Source of the DNA: Seriola aureovittata
Taxonomy: Eukaryota; Chordata; Actinopteri; Carangiformes; Carangidae
Direction of reading: 5' to 3'
Assembly: GCF_021018895.1 (NCBI RefSeq)
Contig: NC_079375.1
Span: forward strand, 15,043,492 to 15,107,491
Length of the DNA: 64,000 nucleotides
Positions 14,120 to 28,667 of this stretch are shown piece after piece (the first letter of the stretch is position 1; each line of letters opens with the position of its first letter). A program made the position numbers and the translations under genes. A model generated the notes under the pieces. It made no database searches and was not told the origin of the DNA. It saw only the letters and a program-made list of their open reading frames with translations.

Positions 14120-14901
14120 GAAGCACAGAAAGGCCAAATGACAGAAAGTGAAAGAGGGGCAAGAAGAGAGAAAGTTAGTAAGAAAAAGGCAGACTAAGAA
14201 AGCGAAAGACATATCAAGAGACACAGAGAGAGAGATGGATAGAAAGATTGATTGTAAGAGAGAGGACCACACAGCGCAGCAGCTATATTAGGCTTTCAGA
14301 GGATATCTAATGTGATTTGCTTGGGTAATGAGACAGGCAGCCATTTGTATGTTTCAGTGTTACAGTGCTCGTCATGGTCTTTCTGCGCTGTGTACCTACA
14401 TCCCCATCCTGATTACCGCGAGGTTTGGAGACGTTTATTTTTAGTTGTCCGGAGCGTATGTAGACATCCAGTGATGGATGGGAACGGTCTTACATTGTGG
14501 CAGCAACAATAGTAGCAGGATTGACTGTAGCATTGGCATAACACTGTCACTACATCACACAGGGAAACACATTCACTTCGCTGGTTTAAAGTTTAGGTCG
14601 GGTTCTCTGAGTTTGTTTCTGATAACCTAAGTCAGCAAATGACTGCAGAAAGAAAAAAACATAAAACTGTAGGATATGTTTAGTCAAACGAACATGATGA
14701 CAGAGTTAAAATGCATATGTGTGTTACATCGTGTTACATCAGGAAACCTTTGAATATAGAATCAGAAACAGAAACACTTACTTAATGCAGCATTTACAGT
14801 TTATTATTGTATTACAGGTGTCTAGGTGACATGTGAAGTAGGAGCAAAAACTCAACAATAATATTCATGATTTTAAAAGTTGTGTTTATACATGAAGCTT
14901 A

Positions 14902-14958
<57 letters not shown>
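14902..14958. repeat. (ATT)n trinucleotide repeat
   Basis: About 19 uninterrupted ATT units. Confidence 0.97.
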
Positions 14959-15588
14959 GTAAATTAAAAATTTAATCTCCGTTCAAAAAATAAACAGTCT
15001 ACTGCATAGTTTTAAAATGTCCTTATTTTGTGCCATGATGGGAACTTAACACATTGCCTCTAGCCGTTAGCAGTTGACTAGTTTAGCACGGTGATACGGC
15101 AGGAGACGAATTACGAAAAAGCTTTCTCCATGCTTTTACTTTAAGCTGCGACCTGAAAAGAGTTGTAATGCTTGGTAACTAGTTGAGGGGTAATAGTGAC
15201 CAGCATTTACATTTTTTCATATATACTGTATATTGTGATTTAATTATTTTGTTGAGATTGTCGGCTTGACCACAGAGCCACTGTGGTTACTGGGACTCAG
15301 AAAGTTGTGTGGTCAGTGGGACGGAGATATAGGGATCAGCACAGTATATTGATAGTATTCAGATAAATTAATAATTGAACGTTCAAGAGAGTACATTTGG
15401 AACCATGAGCTCTCTACTGCATGTTGGGCTGCTGGCTTTTTACACTCAGTTGCAAAATATTCCTGCTATGAACATTGAATGAATCTGAAATTCCCCCCAG
15501 GGGCCTGATGAGTGGCTGGCTGACATCAGTTTTAATCCATGCTGACAGCCGATACATTATTTTATCTTTGTGTCCACTTCTAGTTTGT

Positions 15589-15612
15589 AAAAAAAAAAAA
15601 AAAAAAAAAAAA
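15589..15612. repeat. poly-A tract
   Basis: Twenty-four A in a row; no recognisable retroposon body directly upstream. Confidence 0.95.
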
Positions 15613-18600
15613 GCATCTTTGGGTTCCTTTGTTGCCTCTGAAGGTTATAAATGTGTCTCTAAAAGTAAATCCAGCACACCTCACACAGAGATGGCCAGGC
15701 GTATGTTTAACATCCTGTAACTGCTTCAGCCCTGGCCCGCCTCAGCCATTTTATTCAGTTTTGCAAAATAGATTTAAAAAAAAAAAAAAGACTCAAAAAG
15801 TATTTCTCAGTTGAGCAGTTTGAAGAGCACAAAATATGATTTAAGCTTCTTTCTGGAGGGCGGAACAACAATGCAGCTCTGGTCGGATTAACTTTACCCA
15901 TAAATCTAGTTAAAAGTGGAGACCTTACTGTTACTCCCATGCTGCCGTCTACTCTGACTCTCCATCTTCATACCTTAGTTAAAGAACTCCCTCATGTCCC
16001 TATGAGAACAGGTACTGTATTTCATCAGCTCTAATTTCACAGCTGCTTTCACACTCTTTAATTCCTCTATCTCCATTTCAAACTAATGACATAAAGATCT
16101 TTCTCTCTGGGAAGCAGCATCAGTTGAGGTCTCTCTTTTCCTTTCGTTCACACTTCCTTTCTTCTCTGCCTTTCTTCCCCCCTTTTTTTCCCCTCTAAGA
16201 AGACAAAGTCGAATGGCCCACTAGCATTTAATTGCTGTGGTTTTTATGTGGTCTGCTGAGAAGTAATAGCCACTCAGCACTTCTGTCCACAAGATAGATG
16301 CTGCCGATGCTTGTCTGGGAGTTGGTTGCAGCGTGGGAGCACACCCAGTGGCTCAAGGAAGTGCAGGTGAAGTAATAAAAGAAAATGGTTCGCTCGGGGG
16401 GGAAAAAAAAAATCACACAATGGATTTCATTTCCTTATTGGGAACAAGTCACTCGGGGTCACGCTCACAAGCACATGCACATGCACACACGCAGATACAC
16501 ACAACAACACACACACAAACAGGGGTCAGAGAGGAGCAACAACTTGTTAGCAGCAACCATTCGCTGTGACCGGTCCAGTAATGCAATCCACTCTTGCTGT
16601 TGGACAGGCGGTTGCAGTGTGACTCTGACAGACTGAGAAATGGAAACAGCAGGAAATCAAAAGGATTGCTTGGATCCTTCCCTGCTCTGCTGTCACCGAC
16701 TGAACACAAACCCATTATTTTCTTATGCCCTAAAACATTCAAATGACACGTCCTTCTCCATCTCTGCTTTAATACAGCACATCACACTTCCAAACACCAG
16801 AGCGATAACACTGTGTTAATTTTTGACGCTTTGGATAAACTTGAAATCATTATATTACATACAGTAATGCTTCTCTGGAATCTTTGACATATTAAGCAAT
16901 CCTACAGTATCTGCAGCATTTATAATACCATTTGTGTTTATGTGTATAAGTTTGCATGCAACAACAACAACAATATCAAATCAATCACACGCAACGTATT
17001 ACAGGTCAGTTTAGCTTGTACTGAATAACAGGATTTTTGTTATGAAATAAACCACATCAGTCATAGTGTAAAACCCAGCTGAAGAGCAACAGAATGAACT
17101 CCTCTTTTCCCTGGACATATTTGAACCGCTAGTGATTCCTTGTTGACTTGAACCTGTAATGTTCATTTCTCACAGAATACATCACTTTACTCCAGGTTTC
17201 TTGGGTTGTAGAATGAAGTTGCCTTTTAGCGCACACAGAGCCCACTGCACTCATCCTGAACTGCAAGAGGAGCCTTGTTTGTAATATAGAGTTGCAGGAA
17301 TTGTACATTTCAGCAATACACAGCCTTAACAAAACTTTAGCTACACTACACAGTGAAAACATCATCGACGTTCTGAGAGGAAATTAAGTATGGATCACAG
17401 TAAGTTATGTGATTACCTTGGAAGTGAACCATGTCAGAAGTTCACTGAAGAGTTTAATTGCTATTCATGTGATTGGATTTTGTTAGTCTCACCACATGAT
17501 AGAAATTCAAAATCTGAGTCCATGAAAAAAGCAATTACTTGCTTTACTGCTTAACTGTTAAGAGGGTCTCATTATCTAGTTAAAACCATTCACAATTTTA
17601 ATTCAAAGGAAGCTTTAATTTGCTGTATTTACTGTCACACTGTGTATTTTGTTCCTCCTCTATGAATTAGAGCAACTGAAAGACAGACTTGCTATTTCTG
17701 ACATTTGTGACAGATGCATTACTCATATCTGTGTTTGCGTAAACAAATAGCTAATATGATGTCGTCTGAAGGTTTGACTGAGAACACGTTATAAACAACC
17801 GCTCGAAACAGTAAACGTAGTATTCCCCCTACACATGGAATGACATAGTAAATCGCAATCAACAGAAATCAGATGTTTGTCATGCTAAATGTGATGTTAG
17901 CCATTTACAAGGAAATAACCCTGACCCTAACATAAAATTAGCTTTTTTTGGAGGCGTTTCGTCTGTGACACCCGTAGCCTGACTGTTTAGGTCGAAGGGA
18001 TTCAGGTAAACCATTAAATTATTGTTTCTAATTAATGTGGCCCGGACACCGTTAATGCATCGCCAGTCACCACTGTCATCATCATATGGGAGGAAGAAGA
18101 AAACTCATTACAGTTGTGTCATTTCACGAGTCTTCCAACTCGCGCTGTTACAGAAACTGCTGTTAATTTGTCTCACAATCAAACTTTTGTTGTTCACTAA
18201 TGACAAAGCTTGGGTTTTGCAATTCCCAGAACCAAGTTACGGCTTCGCTCAAAGTAAGATCTAGGTGGCATGGATGCTTTCAGTGAAGATACACACAGAA
18301 ATGCATAGATATACTTAAAGGCCTAGTTATAGGTCTGTGTAACTGGGGGACTCCTGCGGGTCTCGTGGGTCTCGACATAGATATACTTTTTGCTTCTTTG
18401 TTGTCGCCCATAGCCTCACTGACATACAGGTGTTTACTGCAGGCAAAAGGGATGAAATTAAATGAATCACATTAAAGATGCAAATACTGCTGTGTAATCT
18501 GTTTGCATTGTTTCTAAACTGCCCACACTAGCAAGTCAGGGCATCACTCTCGCTTAGCTTATTACATCCAAACCCAGACTGGCCTTATATAAACTGCAGG

Positions 18601-21600
18601 CTATAGCACTGCTAGTGGCTTGCATTGACAATTACTCTTGTTCAAATCTCTGGCGAGGTAGAGAGGTGAGCTGTTTTATGTTACTGTCGGATAGACTGCA
18701 GAAAAAATGTTTTGTCAGCAAGAGGATGTTATTCTTGTTTCATTTAATACTTCTGACTTAAATGGAGAGCTATTTTACACATCTTGGCTGTGCTTCATTC
18801 ACAAAATGTTGTAGTTTCCCAGTTTTTACTCGATGCAAGTAACAACTTCCTTTCATTTTACATTATCCACAATCAGCTTTCAGCTTTCCATTCATTGTCC
18901 TATCCCATGTTCAAGCCAGTCACTTATCAGCTAGCTGGCGGTTGTTGCATGCGTGGCTTTGCTCAGACCAACTGACTTCAGCCCCATGTGAAAAACGCAG
19001 CCTGAGAATATGATACGATCAAATACATGCGAGCGCACATTACTGGTGGATTAAATTGTGACAAGAACGCCTTTTTTATGCGTAGTGTTGAAACTCATGG
19101 ATCTGTTACTCAAACTGGACGTCCTGGATTGCATTTCATGTCTCACCGGTACCTGAAACAACACACCCCATCAGTTGTTTCAACACAGGGCTGTTTTCAA
19201 TCTGAACGTCTGCTGCCTGGCTTCCAACTCCTGCCTCTATGTCTATCACATTTGTCATCATTACCAGCATTAATAATCTATGGGTTTATTTTTTCTTACG
19301 AAGGGGTTCTTCTAATATTGGACTTTAGCCGTCAGTCATGTTCAGTACAATGTTAAATCAATGAAACCCTGTATTCATAAACTTTCTGACTGAACAATTC
19401 ACTCAAATTCATAAGTTTAATTAAAAAAAACAAAATAAAAACCGAACCTCATGAAATCTGATGCTCACAACTTGCAAATGTGCTCTGTAATTCACACTGC
19501 AGGATGTTCAGACAGTACTGTTGCTATGGTCAAGGGAAACATTTAGGCATCCAAACCCCTCAGCTGGGGCTACTTAGCTACTTAGTTTAGGTTACCGTAG
19601 TGATTTGGGGAAGAGGCAGCCATTTGTCCTAGTTGAGCTGGCAGAGCAGAAGCGATCGTACATGGAAAACAGCCCCTGGTGAAAATGACTTTCCATTACT
19701 TGTGACCCCATCTGTAAATACGGTTCCCTGCTGATAGGACAATTTGCTGCCTTACATATCCACTGTACCATTATTTTTTTGTTGCAAGATAATGGGGGCA
19801 TATAGTGTAACCGCACAATGTAGAAATACCTCCCCTAAAAATAGGATAATGTATTCGTCTTTTTCCTAGATGTTTGGATGATGGATGATATTCAGGGGGA
19901 GCCGTGTGCTTCCGTGGGCTCTGTCTCAGGATCCTCACATATGAAACACTGCAAACAGTAGTGTTCTTGTCATATTTGTCATGTTTTTTTTCCTGTGTTT
20001 TTTTGTATTCTTCTCTGGGTAATGGCAGCGCATTTCTGTGTAGTCAGCGTCATAGAAGATGTATTGATCATATCATTAGAATGCAGTGAATAGGAGAGCA
20101 TGTTAAAATTGATTGCTGCTGGGATGCTTCTGAAAGAGACTTGTTTCATTGCGTAACTCTCAAATCAATAGTCTCAGAATAACAAATGATCTCTTATCAC
20201 ATTATGCGCTCATAGCTATCTGTCATAGTGTGTTCGTGCGTGTGTGTGTGCCCGTGCCCGCGTGTGTGCGCGGGGGTGTATGTGTGGTGGCTTGTTCATT
20301 TAGCAGAGCACTGAAGCAGAATTTAGTGTCATAACAAAGCAAAAGTATCAATGCAGAAGCACTCTTGATCTCTGTTCTCTGTATTTCGAATATCGTTGAA
20401 GCAAGATGACAGCACAGAAATAGGCATCTCGGGAGAGTGAGCGAGGGAGGAAGGGATAAAGAAACACAAGACAGAAGAGAAGCGAGTCCACATTTTTCAT
20501 CTGTTTTTTAGAAGATAACATTTGGATTTTTTTGAGTCTGAGTTCACCGCTAAATCGTTAGGTCAGTTTTCATGCACAGAGATGTCTAGCTAACTGGGCC
20601 AGGCTGTTAGACATCACATCCTGAGTAGGAAAAAACGTCTCAACATAGTTGTAAGCCCATGAGTTACACTGCATAGACTGTGTGATAAAGTGTGCTGTTC
20701 TTTAACTAGTGGCTCAACTCAAAATACAGAGAGATTGTTGTGGTGAACTTGAACTGCAGCATTTAAAACTACATCACTAAATGTTGTGGTCCAGTTAATG
20801 ATACAACCATATTAAGTGCACAGCGTTGCTGCTCTACTGTATGACAGCATTGTTTGCCAAATTAAAACATTAATGAACGTATACACATTTTATTAACATA
20901 CTCTTTATGTTGTATGGAGATTCACTGTAACATCACTACACTCCTTACATTCCAAGCATACAGTGCACTGTGACAGCACAGAGAGAACACACACCCATGG
21001 CCTCACACCAGTGTTTTAAACATTTCCTATAGAAAGCCTTATTGGCTGAAAAATAAGAATCTGTATTCAAGCAGATGACTGTTAAAAGTATGAAAAGGTT
21101 CCTGGGAATCAATGAAACATGCAAAGTTGATTCACTGGTTTTGCTTGAATAACTGAGGTAATAGAAAAACTTTTATCAAAGCCCCCTCTCACTTTCCAAA
21201 CGCAGCTTTGCTCATCGGCAAGCAGAGCCATGTCCCAAGATTATTGGAAAGTCTGCTACTCAGACTAATATAGTTTATATGCAGCGCTCATACAGTCGAA
21301 CATGCATCTTTCTTTCTTTGGCACCTTACAATCAATTTAGGGATTGACTTTGTAACAATGTGGAATGGTTTTACAGAACTAATTCCCCAGGAAATAAAAG
21401 CTCAAAACCAGAAAAAATATAAGTCACAACATGAAAATATGTTACTGTGTTAAGACCTTGAAACTTAATTAAGAGTAGTTGTAAACAATTACATCATACA
21501 ACAGCACAGATTGGACCATTTTTTATTCACACATCTTACACTGTCATTGAATATTTTGTGAGTAATCGAGCTACCGGTATCCCATCCTCTTTCATTGTTT

Positions 21601-22139
21601 CACAACTTACACACCAAAATGCTTTAATGATGTTTTCATCTTGTTTCTCAATGTAAAATTTTCATTTTTGGAGAAATATTCGAGAAATGTCACATAACTG
21701 TTGAGACGTAAACCCTGGTGTTTTGGGTCAAAACCTGAATGGCAACATGAAACCAAAATTATTTCTGGGAATGATTTTGTGATCTGACATGAAGGCCTTT
21801 ATTCAAGGTTTTTACTTTGAAGCTCCTCATTTTAGATTCTGAGGCTGAAATACAAACAGAAGAATCAGTGAGAATTTTTTAAAGGCTTTAGGAATCAGGG
21901 ACATGTTTTCCCCTCATAATGTCCCTTCTTTCCAAACAAGCACAATACCCCTCATGGAGTACAGATAGTTATATGCTATAACATGTTTTGACAATCTCAT
22001 GTTTAGTTGATCTGAATGTCATTTTTATACCAGTATCCACAGTTTTAGGCATGTGTATAGAATCTGATTTGTTGAGATTATACCTAAAATTTTAGCTTCA
22101 AATGTTTGCCATATTTTGGACGCTTTACGCAACTACAGT

Positions 22140-22506
22140 AACTAAAAAACGCAAAAGGTCTCAAGTCTTTCACATGAATTCTACCCTCATTTGACTATTA
22201 CTCAGACTACGGTCTATTTGTCATTTGACAACAGTGTCCCACACATTGTAAAATGTGACAAGTTGATCTTACCCCGACAGACCCAGAACGGTGCAATACA
22301 TACTTGCCTGTAAAAAGTTGATAGAACGCTGTGGGGGTCTCTTTTTTTAATAAACTTCTAAAAGACGAGGCTTTAACACTACCAAAACAAAAGTCCAAAA
22401 GTTTGTCATGAAACTTGACGGAGGCGGCCGCCTCCCAATTGTCTATGTAGGAAAAACCCTGAGTATGTCCGTCTGGGCGAAGCATCCGTAGGGCTTAAGA
22501 GGTTAA
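22140..22506 (-). mobile_element. possible DNA-transposon remnant ending TTAACCTCTTAAGCCC
   Basis: Read on the minus strand it begins TTAACCTCTTAAGCCCTACG, GATGCTTCGCCCAGACGG and includes a 16-base palindrome around GCGGCCGC at 22420-22435. A 92-codon open frame (22207-22485, minus) runs through it without similarity that I recognise. The TTAA edge and GC-rich islet in AT-rich surroundings suggest a decayed element. The left boundary and family are unknown. Confidence 0.35.
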
Positions 22507-23825
22507 AAACATTTCTAGGAAATCGTTTGCCTTGAAAAAGGTAAGTAAATATAACCATAAGTTTTAAGTTATGATGGCTTCCACTTTTTAGGTTTACTTA
22601 AAATTTGGTTGTGTTTACTTCATTTTATGAACTTGTTCCAACTTAAAAATCGCAACTAAAGGTAACTTGCTCTTTTTAAGTGCAGTTATTCACAAATGTT
22701 CAGGTTGGGTTTGTGTGTTCAGGTGTCATTATTCTGTCTCAATTGGTAGTTCTGACATAATGAGACATGTATGCATATGTACTTACCTAATCCACTTTTC
22801 CGTGGATTCAAACGAAATGGTAGCAAGGTAGAAAAGTTGCTCCTCTGACGAATCGGGCAGCATCAGCGATAGAGACTGATACTGTAAATGCAGCCGTGTG
22901 TCATGATCGAGTCACACCTGGCTGACCACAAATTGAATTTCAGCCTGCCTAAGAATGTGATGTAAATTTAATTTGCAATAATCAGTTTGTATTTTTATTT
23001 GTTTTGTTTATTTTTTGCAGGCCAGATTTAATACAATCCCATTTTGATTCCAATCTAGATAAAACAAAAATCAGATTTGGGCTGGAAAATCTACATTTTC
23101 TGTTCTTTAAATGTGATCATTAAACAAATAATAATCATGACTTTTACAAAGTGATTTTCTCAGAATTGTAATACTAGTACATTGTACAAGCTGCACTTTT
23201 CTAATTGTGCTGTGTTTGCATATGATTAACCTTTCTCTGACATATTTCATGCCAGTGTTGTTGTTGGTTTTACATCCGCACCTGCTCGACATGCAGGGTC
23301 CGTCCATGGTTAAGTCTGCATTTACATAACTTCTGGCAAACTTGAAAAAAGGTTTAAACCCCTTCCTTAGCTTCTTTGGTTTTCTTGTTTTCTTTGCACC
23401 CTAGGAATCTTTTCTCTGTGATGTCTTACCACAGAGCTGCTAATTCTTGTTTCCACAGAGGTTTTTTTTTGTTGTTTTGCTCTGATAATTGCTCTCTGGT
23501 GAGCAAAATGGCACTAAATGGCGCAATGTTCACTCAGTTGGTCTTTATATCTACATACTATCTTTAGGCCATCAAGAACATATAAAGGTAGATGCTCATT
23601 TTACTGTAGCTTCCATTTGTCTTTTCCAGTTCACATCTAGCTGAGCATAAATTAAGGGTTTGAAATGAATCAAATTATTATTAGGTAATAAAGGATGACT
23701 TTGCTTCATAAAATATTAATTTAATCAAATGCTCCAACTGGCATACAGAGGACTCTGAAGCAATTCAACCATTTAGTTTATACCCAGTTTGCTGTTTTCC
23801 TTCAAACCTAAAGAAATGCACAGGC

Positions 23826-23845
23826 TTTTTTTTTTTTTTTTTTTT
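23826..23845. repeat. poly-T tract
   Basis: Twenty T in a row, about 200 bases left of the long GT tract. Confidence 0.95.
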
Positions 23846-24042
23846 ATCCCTTCGGCCTGTTTGGCTTATTATGTTCCTCACTGGAGTGAGATTCAATACA
23901 AATTGACTGAGGGATGCTCTCCACCTCTTTCTCACGCTCCCTTCACAATCCCAGTCATCCTCCAGGATATACGCGGCCAGACCTGGAGCCCTAACCTCTC
24001 TGCACTGCTCTGACAAGGACTATGCTGTCTTTAAAGGCTGAT

Positions 24043-24877
<835 letters not shown>

Positions 24878-25481
24878 CGCACAAGAAATAGATGTAGAGA
24901 GAGTGAGCGAGAGACTGACCGAGTGGTGAAGGGAAATGGGGATTTTGTGTGTAATATTTGGTGTGTAATATGCAGTATACGCAGGCGAGTGGAGGAGACG
25001 GTGTGTGTTGCTCTGCGGCCAAAAGATAGCAAAGAGATTCATTTTTCTTCTCTGCAAACATGTGCATCAGTACAGACCAAACGGACACAATAGCCCGACC
25101 CTTTGAGCAATACTTTTTACAGTAACCTAAAATGTCAAATTTCTGTTGTCTAACTGATGAGATTATATGCATTACATTTAAATATAACACACATTTTTTA
25201 AAAAGAAATTAGCACTGCTCTGTGTAATCTCTGTGGTGGTTGGTCAGTGTTAGTCGTCAAGTTTCCATCCAGGAAATGCAAATTAATGCGACTGCTAATG
25301 CTATATGAGAGCTGGGTGCATGGTGAGTAGCAGTTCAGCGATGGCACTAACTCTCCAGTGAGGAGCAACAAGAAGACGTAAGTAAAAGAGTGCAGGGCAA
25401 ATCTTAAAGGGTGGAAAAACCGTGTGGAAAACATATGATAGAAATATAGCATTCATGTTTGTTTCGTGTATTAATTTGCAG

Positions 25482-25617
25482 ATTAGTGTTTAGACTGGAG
25501 TCTCCTCATCGCTCCACACAGATCTGAGGTTGAATAACAGATGTAACACAGTGTAACAATTACCCAACATGCAACACACATTAGCTTTGCTGCGTGGCCA
25601 CATTGACAAGAAAACAG
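25482..25617 (+). other. candidate alternative leader exon
   Basis: A T-rich tract ending ATTAATTTGCAG at 25481 is a plausible acceptor. At 25617/25618 AAAACAG is followed by GTGAGTTG, a near-perfect donor. The enclosed 136 bases hold the minimal start-stop element ATGTAA and one other ATG, so as a leader it would contain short upstream reading frames. It sits 0.7 kb before the recursive-splice-like motif at 26281. Confidence is low because no coding frame or conservation supports it. Confidence 0.22.
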
Positions 25618-26261
25618 GTGAGTTGATTCATTTCTGTTTTTAAAAGGAAGATTCTTACTGTGTTCAGTATGATTGAGGCTGGTAGGAGTACAGTTCTGTG
25701 TGCATCACATATGCACTTACATATACGCCTCTACACACGTACAGACTGCTTGTTATTCTCTTCTGCTTTGTGAAAGGCTGAAGTCGTGATATGTAGCACA
25801 TTATTTCAGCTTTTAATGCTTCTCCACTTCCCTTTGATTGATACAGTTGTTCATTCGAAGCAGCAGGAGAAACACAGCTCGCAGCTTTAAACGTAGAGTC
25901 TTATTTCTAAACCTAATAAACCTGACTACCAAAAACTATGAAATGACGAATATTTCATGTTAAGTGCTACATTTTTTTACGATGATGCGGCTGTGAAAGG
26001 TAAATGTGGCTTTTCATCTGATGTATGTACCTTCACAGAAGATATCTGACAACTTAAATGACTTGTCTATTGACCTCTGTCTGCCACTTATATGTGATAT
26101 AAAAGCATTTTAGAGAGCAGGGACATAAGAGCCTGGGAAGAAACAAAAATACAAAAGAGACAGAGAAAAAAGGAAAAGACAGTGTTCAGTGCTTTCAGCG
26201 CTGGAGAATATCTTCTTCATTACTGTGTAAATTTAACAAACTGTTGACCTTTAGATTTTGG

Positions 26262-26290
26262 TCTTGTTTTTAATTCCTGCAGGTGAGTAT
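26262..26290 (+). promoter_or_regulatory. recursive (zero-length exon) splice-site motif
   Basis: A pyrimidine-rich run (GTCTTGTTTTTTAATTCCTG) leads to CAG at 26280-26282, followed at once by GTGAGTATG, so an acceptor and a strong donor share one junction. This juxtaposed arrangement is the signature of recursive splicing in very long introns, including those of vertebrate neuronal genes. Vertebrate sites usually have a further donor downstream defining a short RS-exon; here GAG followed by GTAACT (26468) and CCC followed by GTAAGT (26491) are within 210 bases. It lies on the tnr strand. Confidence 0.35.
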
Positions 26291-28043
26291 GTCTTGGTGT
26301 CTTAAACAGACATGTCAGCTTGCCATGAGGCACGATCTCCAGCTTCAGTTAAAGGGTTGGTGCTGTGTGCGGCTTTCGTAAATTTTCTTACACTTAACTT
26401 ACCAGGACTCTCCAACAATCTGATTGGTCCGACATTTTTCCTACAGCGCCGACAAGCCTCAGTGGAGGTAACTAATAAACCCACACACCCGTAAGTAGTG
26501 ATGTTGGCTTGCAGTTTCAAATAATGATGTGTTTAACACTCACAGAGGGATATACATAAGAGTAATGTATTACTCAATTCAGGATGAGTGACATTCATTT
26601 GTTATCATGTCTAAATGTAGTGATAATGTTATTTTATTTGATGCAATAAATCAATTAAGTCTCAGCTTTAAACTAGTAAATTATAGAGGTTGTTGCTTCC
26701 TAGATTAATGGTATTCTGCCATTACCTCCACACCTGTGTGCTTTCTTTTATTGATCTTCACTCCAAGGCTTTTACTTTGTGACCTGCCATGCTATGCTAT
26801 TGATTTATAGTCTTATAATTTGTTTTTATTCATCTGACATGCAGACACATCAGATAGCCTGTGGATCTGCACTCTCAGTTCTCCCACTCATTTACTTGAT
26901 CAGCGTGTTCTTTTGCTAACTTTCTCTCAGGCTGCCTGTCATCTTGTCTGTGCGTCTCTGGCCGTCTCTGCCTCTGTCTGTCTCTGTGGCATCGATTACT
27001 GTCATGATTAACAGTCTAACCTGAAGAAGGGTTTTTGGTGCCTGAGGCCTGCGGTCTGCTGCATGTCTGCCTGTGGTTTTGTGTGTGTTTCTGTGGGTTT
27101 TAGTTCATGTACTGTTTCCTTGTTTACTCTCTGTCTGCGTCCGTACATGCATGTGCGTGTGTGTACGTGTGTGCGCACACACACATCCCCATCCTTGCAG
27201 CAACATTTTGCATACTGACTTAGACAAACTTAAAGAAACTTTGGAAAAATGCATTAATGTAGTTATGTTCCAGAGAGCATTTGCATACACACTTGATTTG
27301 ATCACATGCCAGTACAATTAAGATGTGTGTGGGAATATATTAGACGCAGTGGCTCAAACAATTTAATCATGTTGATTGCACAAAAATAAAAAATGTGCTT
27401 ATTTTTCCATTTTAGCATTGAAATCTTAACTGCACAAACATACGCAGCCTCACAGCTTGTTGTCTTTATGTAACAGTCAGTTATTGTCCATATACAAACA
27501 GTTCCATCCCTGCAGACACATTATTGTCCTTTAGAAAATGGTACAAATACATAACGGTATCACTGCCTAATCATGCTCATCCTTTCCAACTTTGTGGTTG
27601 GTTTTGTAGTGTGACTGACTTGATTTGTTTATCTTCACTTTTCATAAGTTGCAAAAAATCAGGATTTAGTTTACCCTGTCATTGCAGCGTGCTGCTCTGA
27701 TGAACTAATTAAGCGCATGAGCAGTGTGGTGATCAATCACTGTCACCTCCTGAGCTGAATCACACAAATCCCGGTCGATTTAGTCATTAGAAGATGGTCT
27801 AAACACTCACCACACTCATTAAATATGTGACCTTTTCTGTGTGATGTAGTGCCTCTGCTTCTTGCTCTTGGAACTTACTGTAAATATTTCATAAACGTAT
27901 GATCTATTCTCCTGGTGATAGCAGAGACTTTTTTTTATTTCAGATCAGGGGGCGAGCTGCTGTTGTTACAAACTGTGGGAAACCCTGAACTGAACTGAAT
28001 AGGTGAAAACTGAATGTTTTATACACAATATTTCCACAATAAC

Positions 28044-28066
28044 TTTTTTTTTTTTTTTTTTTTTTT
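28044..28066. repeat. poly-T tract
   Basis: About 23 T in a row. Confidence 0.95.
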
Positions 28067-28644
28067 ATACGGAATATACCAAACTTAAGACTGCAAATCA
28101 AAGTTTAGCTTCAAGTCACTGAAGTTTTAATTCACCGGGCGTTAAGCAATAGCGGTAGTCCTATTGTAAGTGTAGTTAACTCTGAATTTCATTTCCTGCT
28201 CTGCAAAGATAACAGATGTCTCATTTTCAGCTGCCCTCACTCCCATGAATGAGCTCATTGCACTAACAGTGTCACTAACAGTGTTAGCCTCATTATTTTT
28301 ACTGACACAGTGGAATGATTTCTAAATTAAATCCTGGCATTTGAAACACATCTATGGGAATTCAACTATTGACTAATTACCTCGGTAGAAAGCGAAAAAC
28401 TACGTTTGTCCCTTTATCCTCATTGCTGTTGGCGTGAGTTATGAACATTGTTTTCCTAAATTAAATCCCTCTTTATCATGTACATAATTATTCATGGAAT
28501 AATTTTAAACATGAGGCATTCTCTGCTATTGAAGTCATTTCAGTTAAAGGATGTCACAAAACAAGAAATGACTTTGCTTTTATCACTGCAGTTTATTATA
28601 AAAATTTAAAGGTCATTGACATCTTTATATTTGGCCATAATAAT

Positions 28645-28667
28645 AAAAAAAAAAAAAAAAAAAAAAA
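28645..28667. repeat. poly-A tract
   Basis: About 23 A following TAATAAT; possibly the tail of an old retroposon, but no body is recognisable. Confidence 0.93.

Larger units (their letters stand above)
10636..24042. other. non-coding region, no supported gene
   Basis: Contains microsatellites, a POU-like palindrome at 11888, the possible transposon remnant near 22.3 kb and long tracts of unremarkable AT-rich sequence. No open frame shows a domain or fits with another into an exon chain. If the candidate leader exons are real, this is intron. Confidence 0.7.

Noticed and set aside
13804..14272. Glu-Arg and Ser-Leu repeat frames on both strands
   Set aside because: Translation of the GA/TC microsatellite, with no other protein features.
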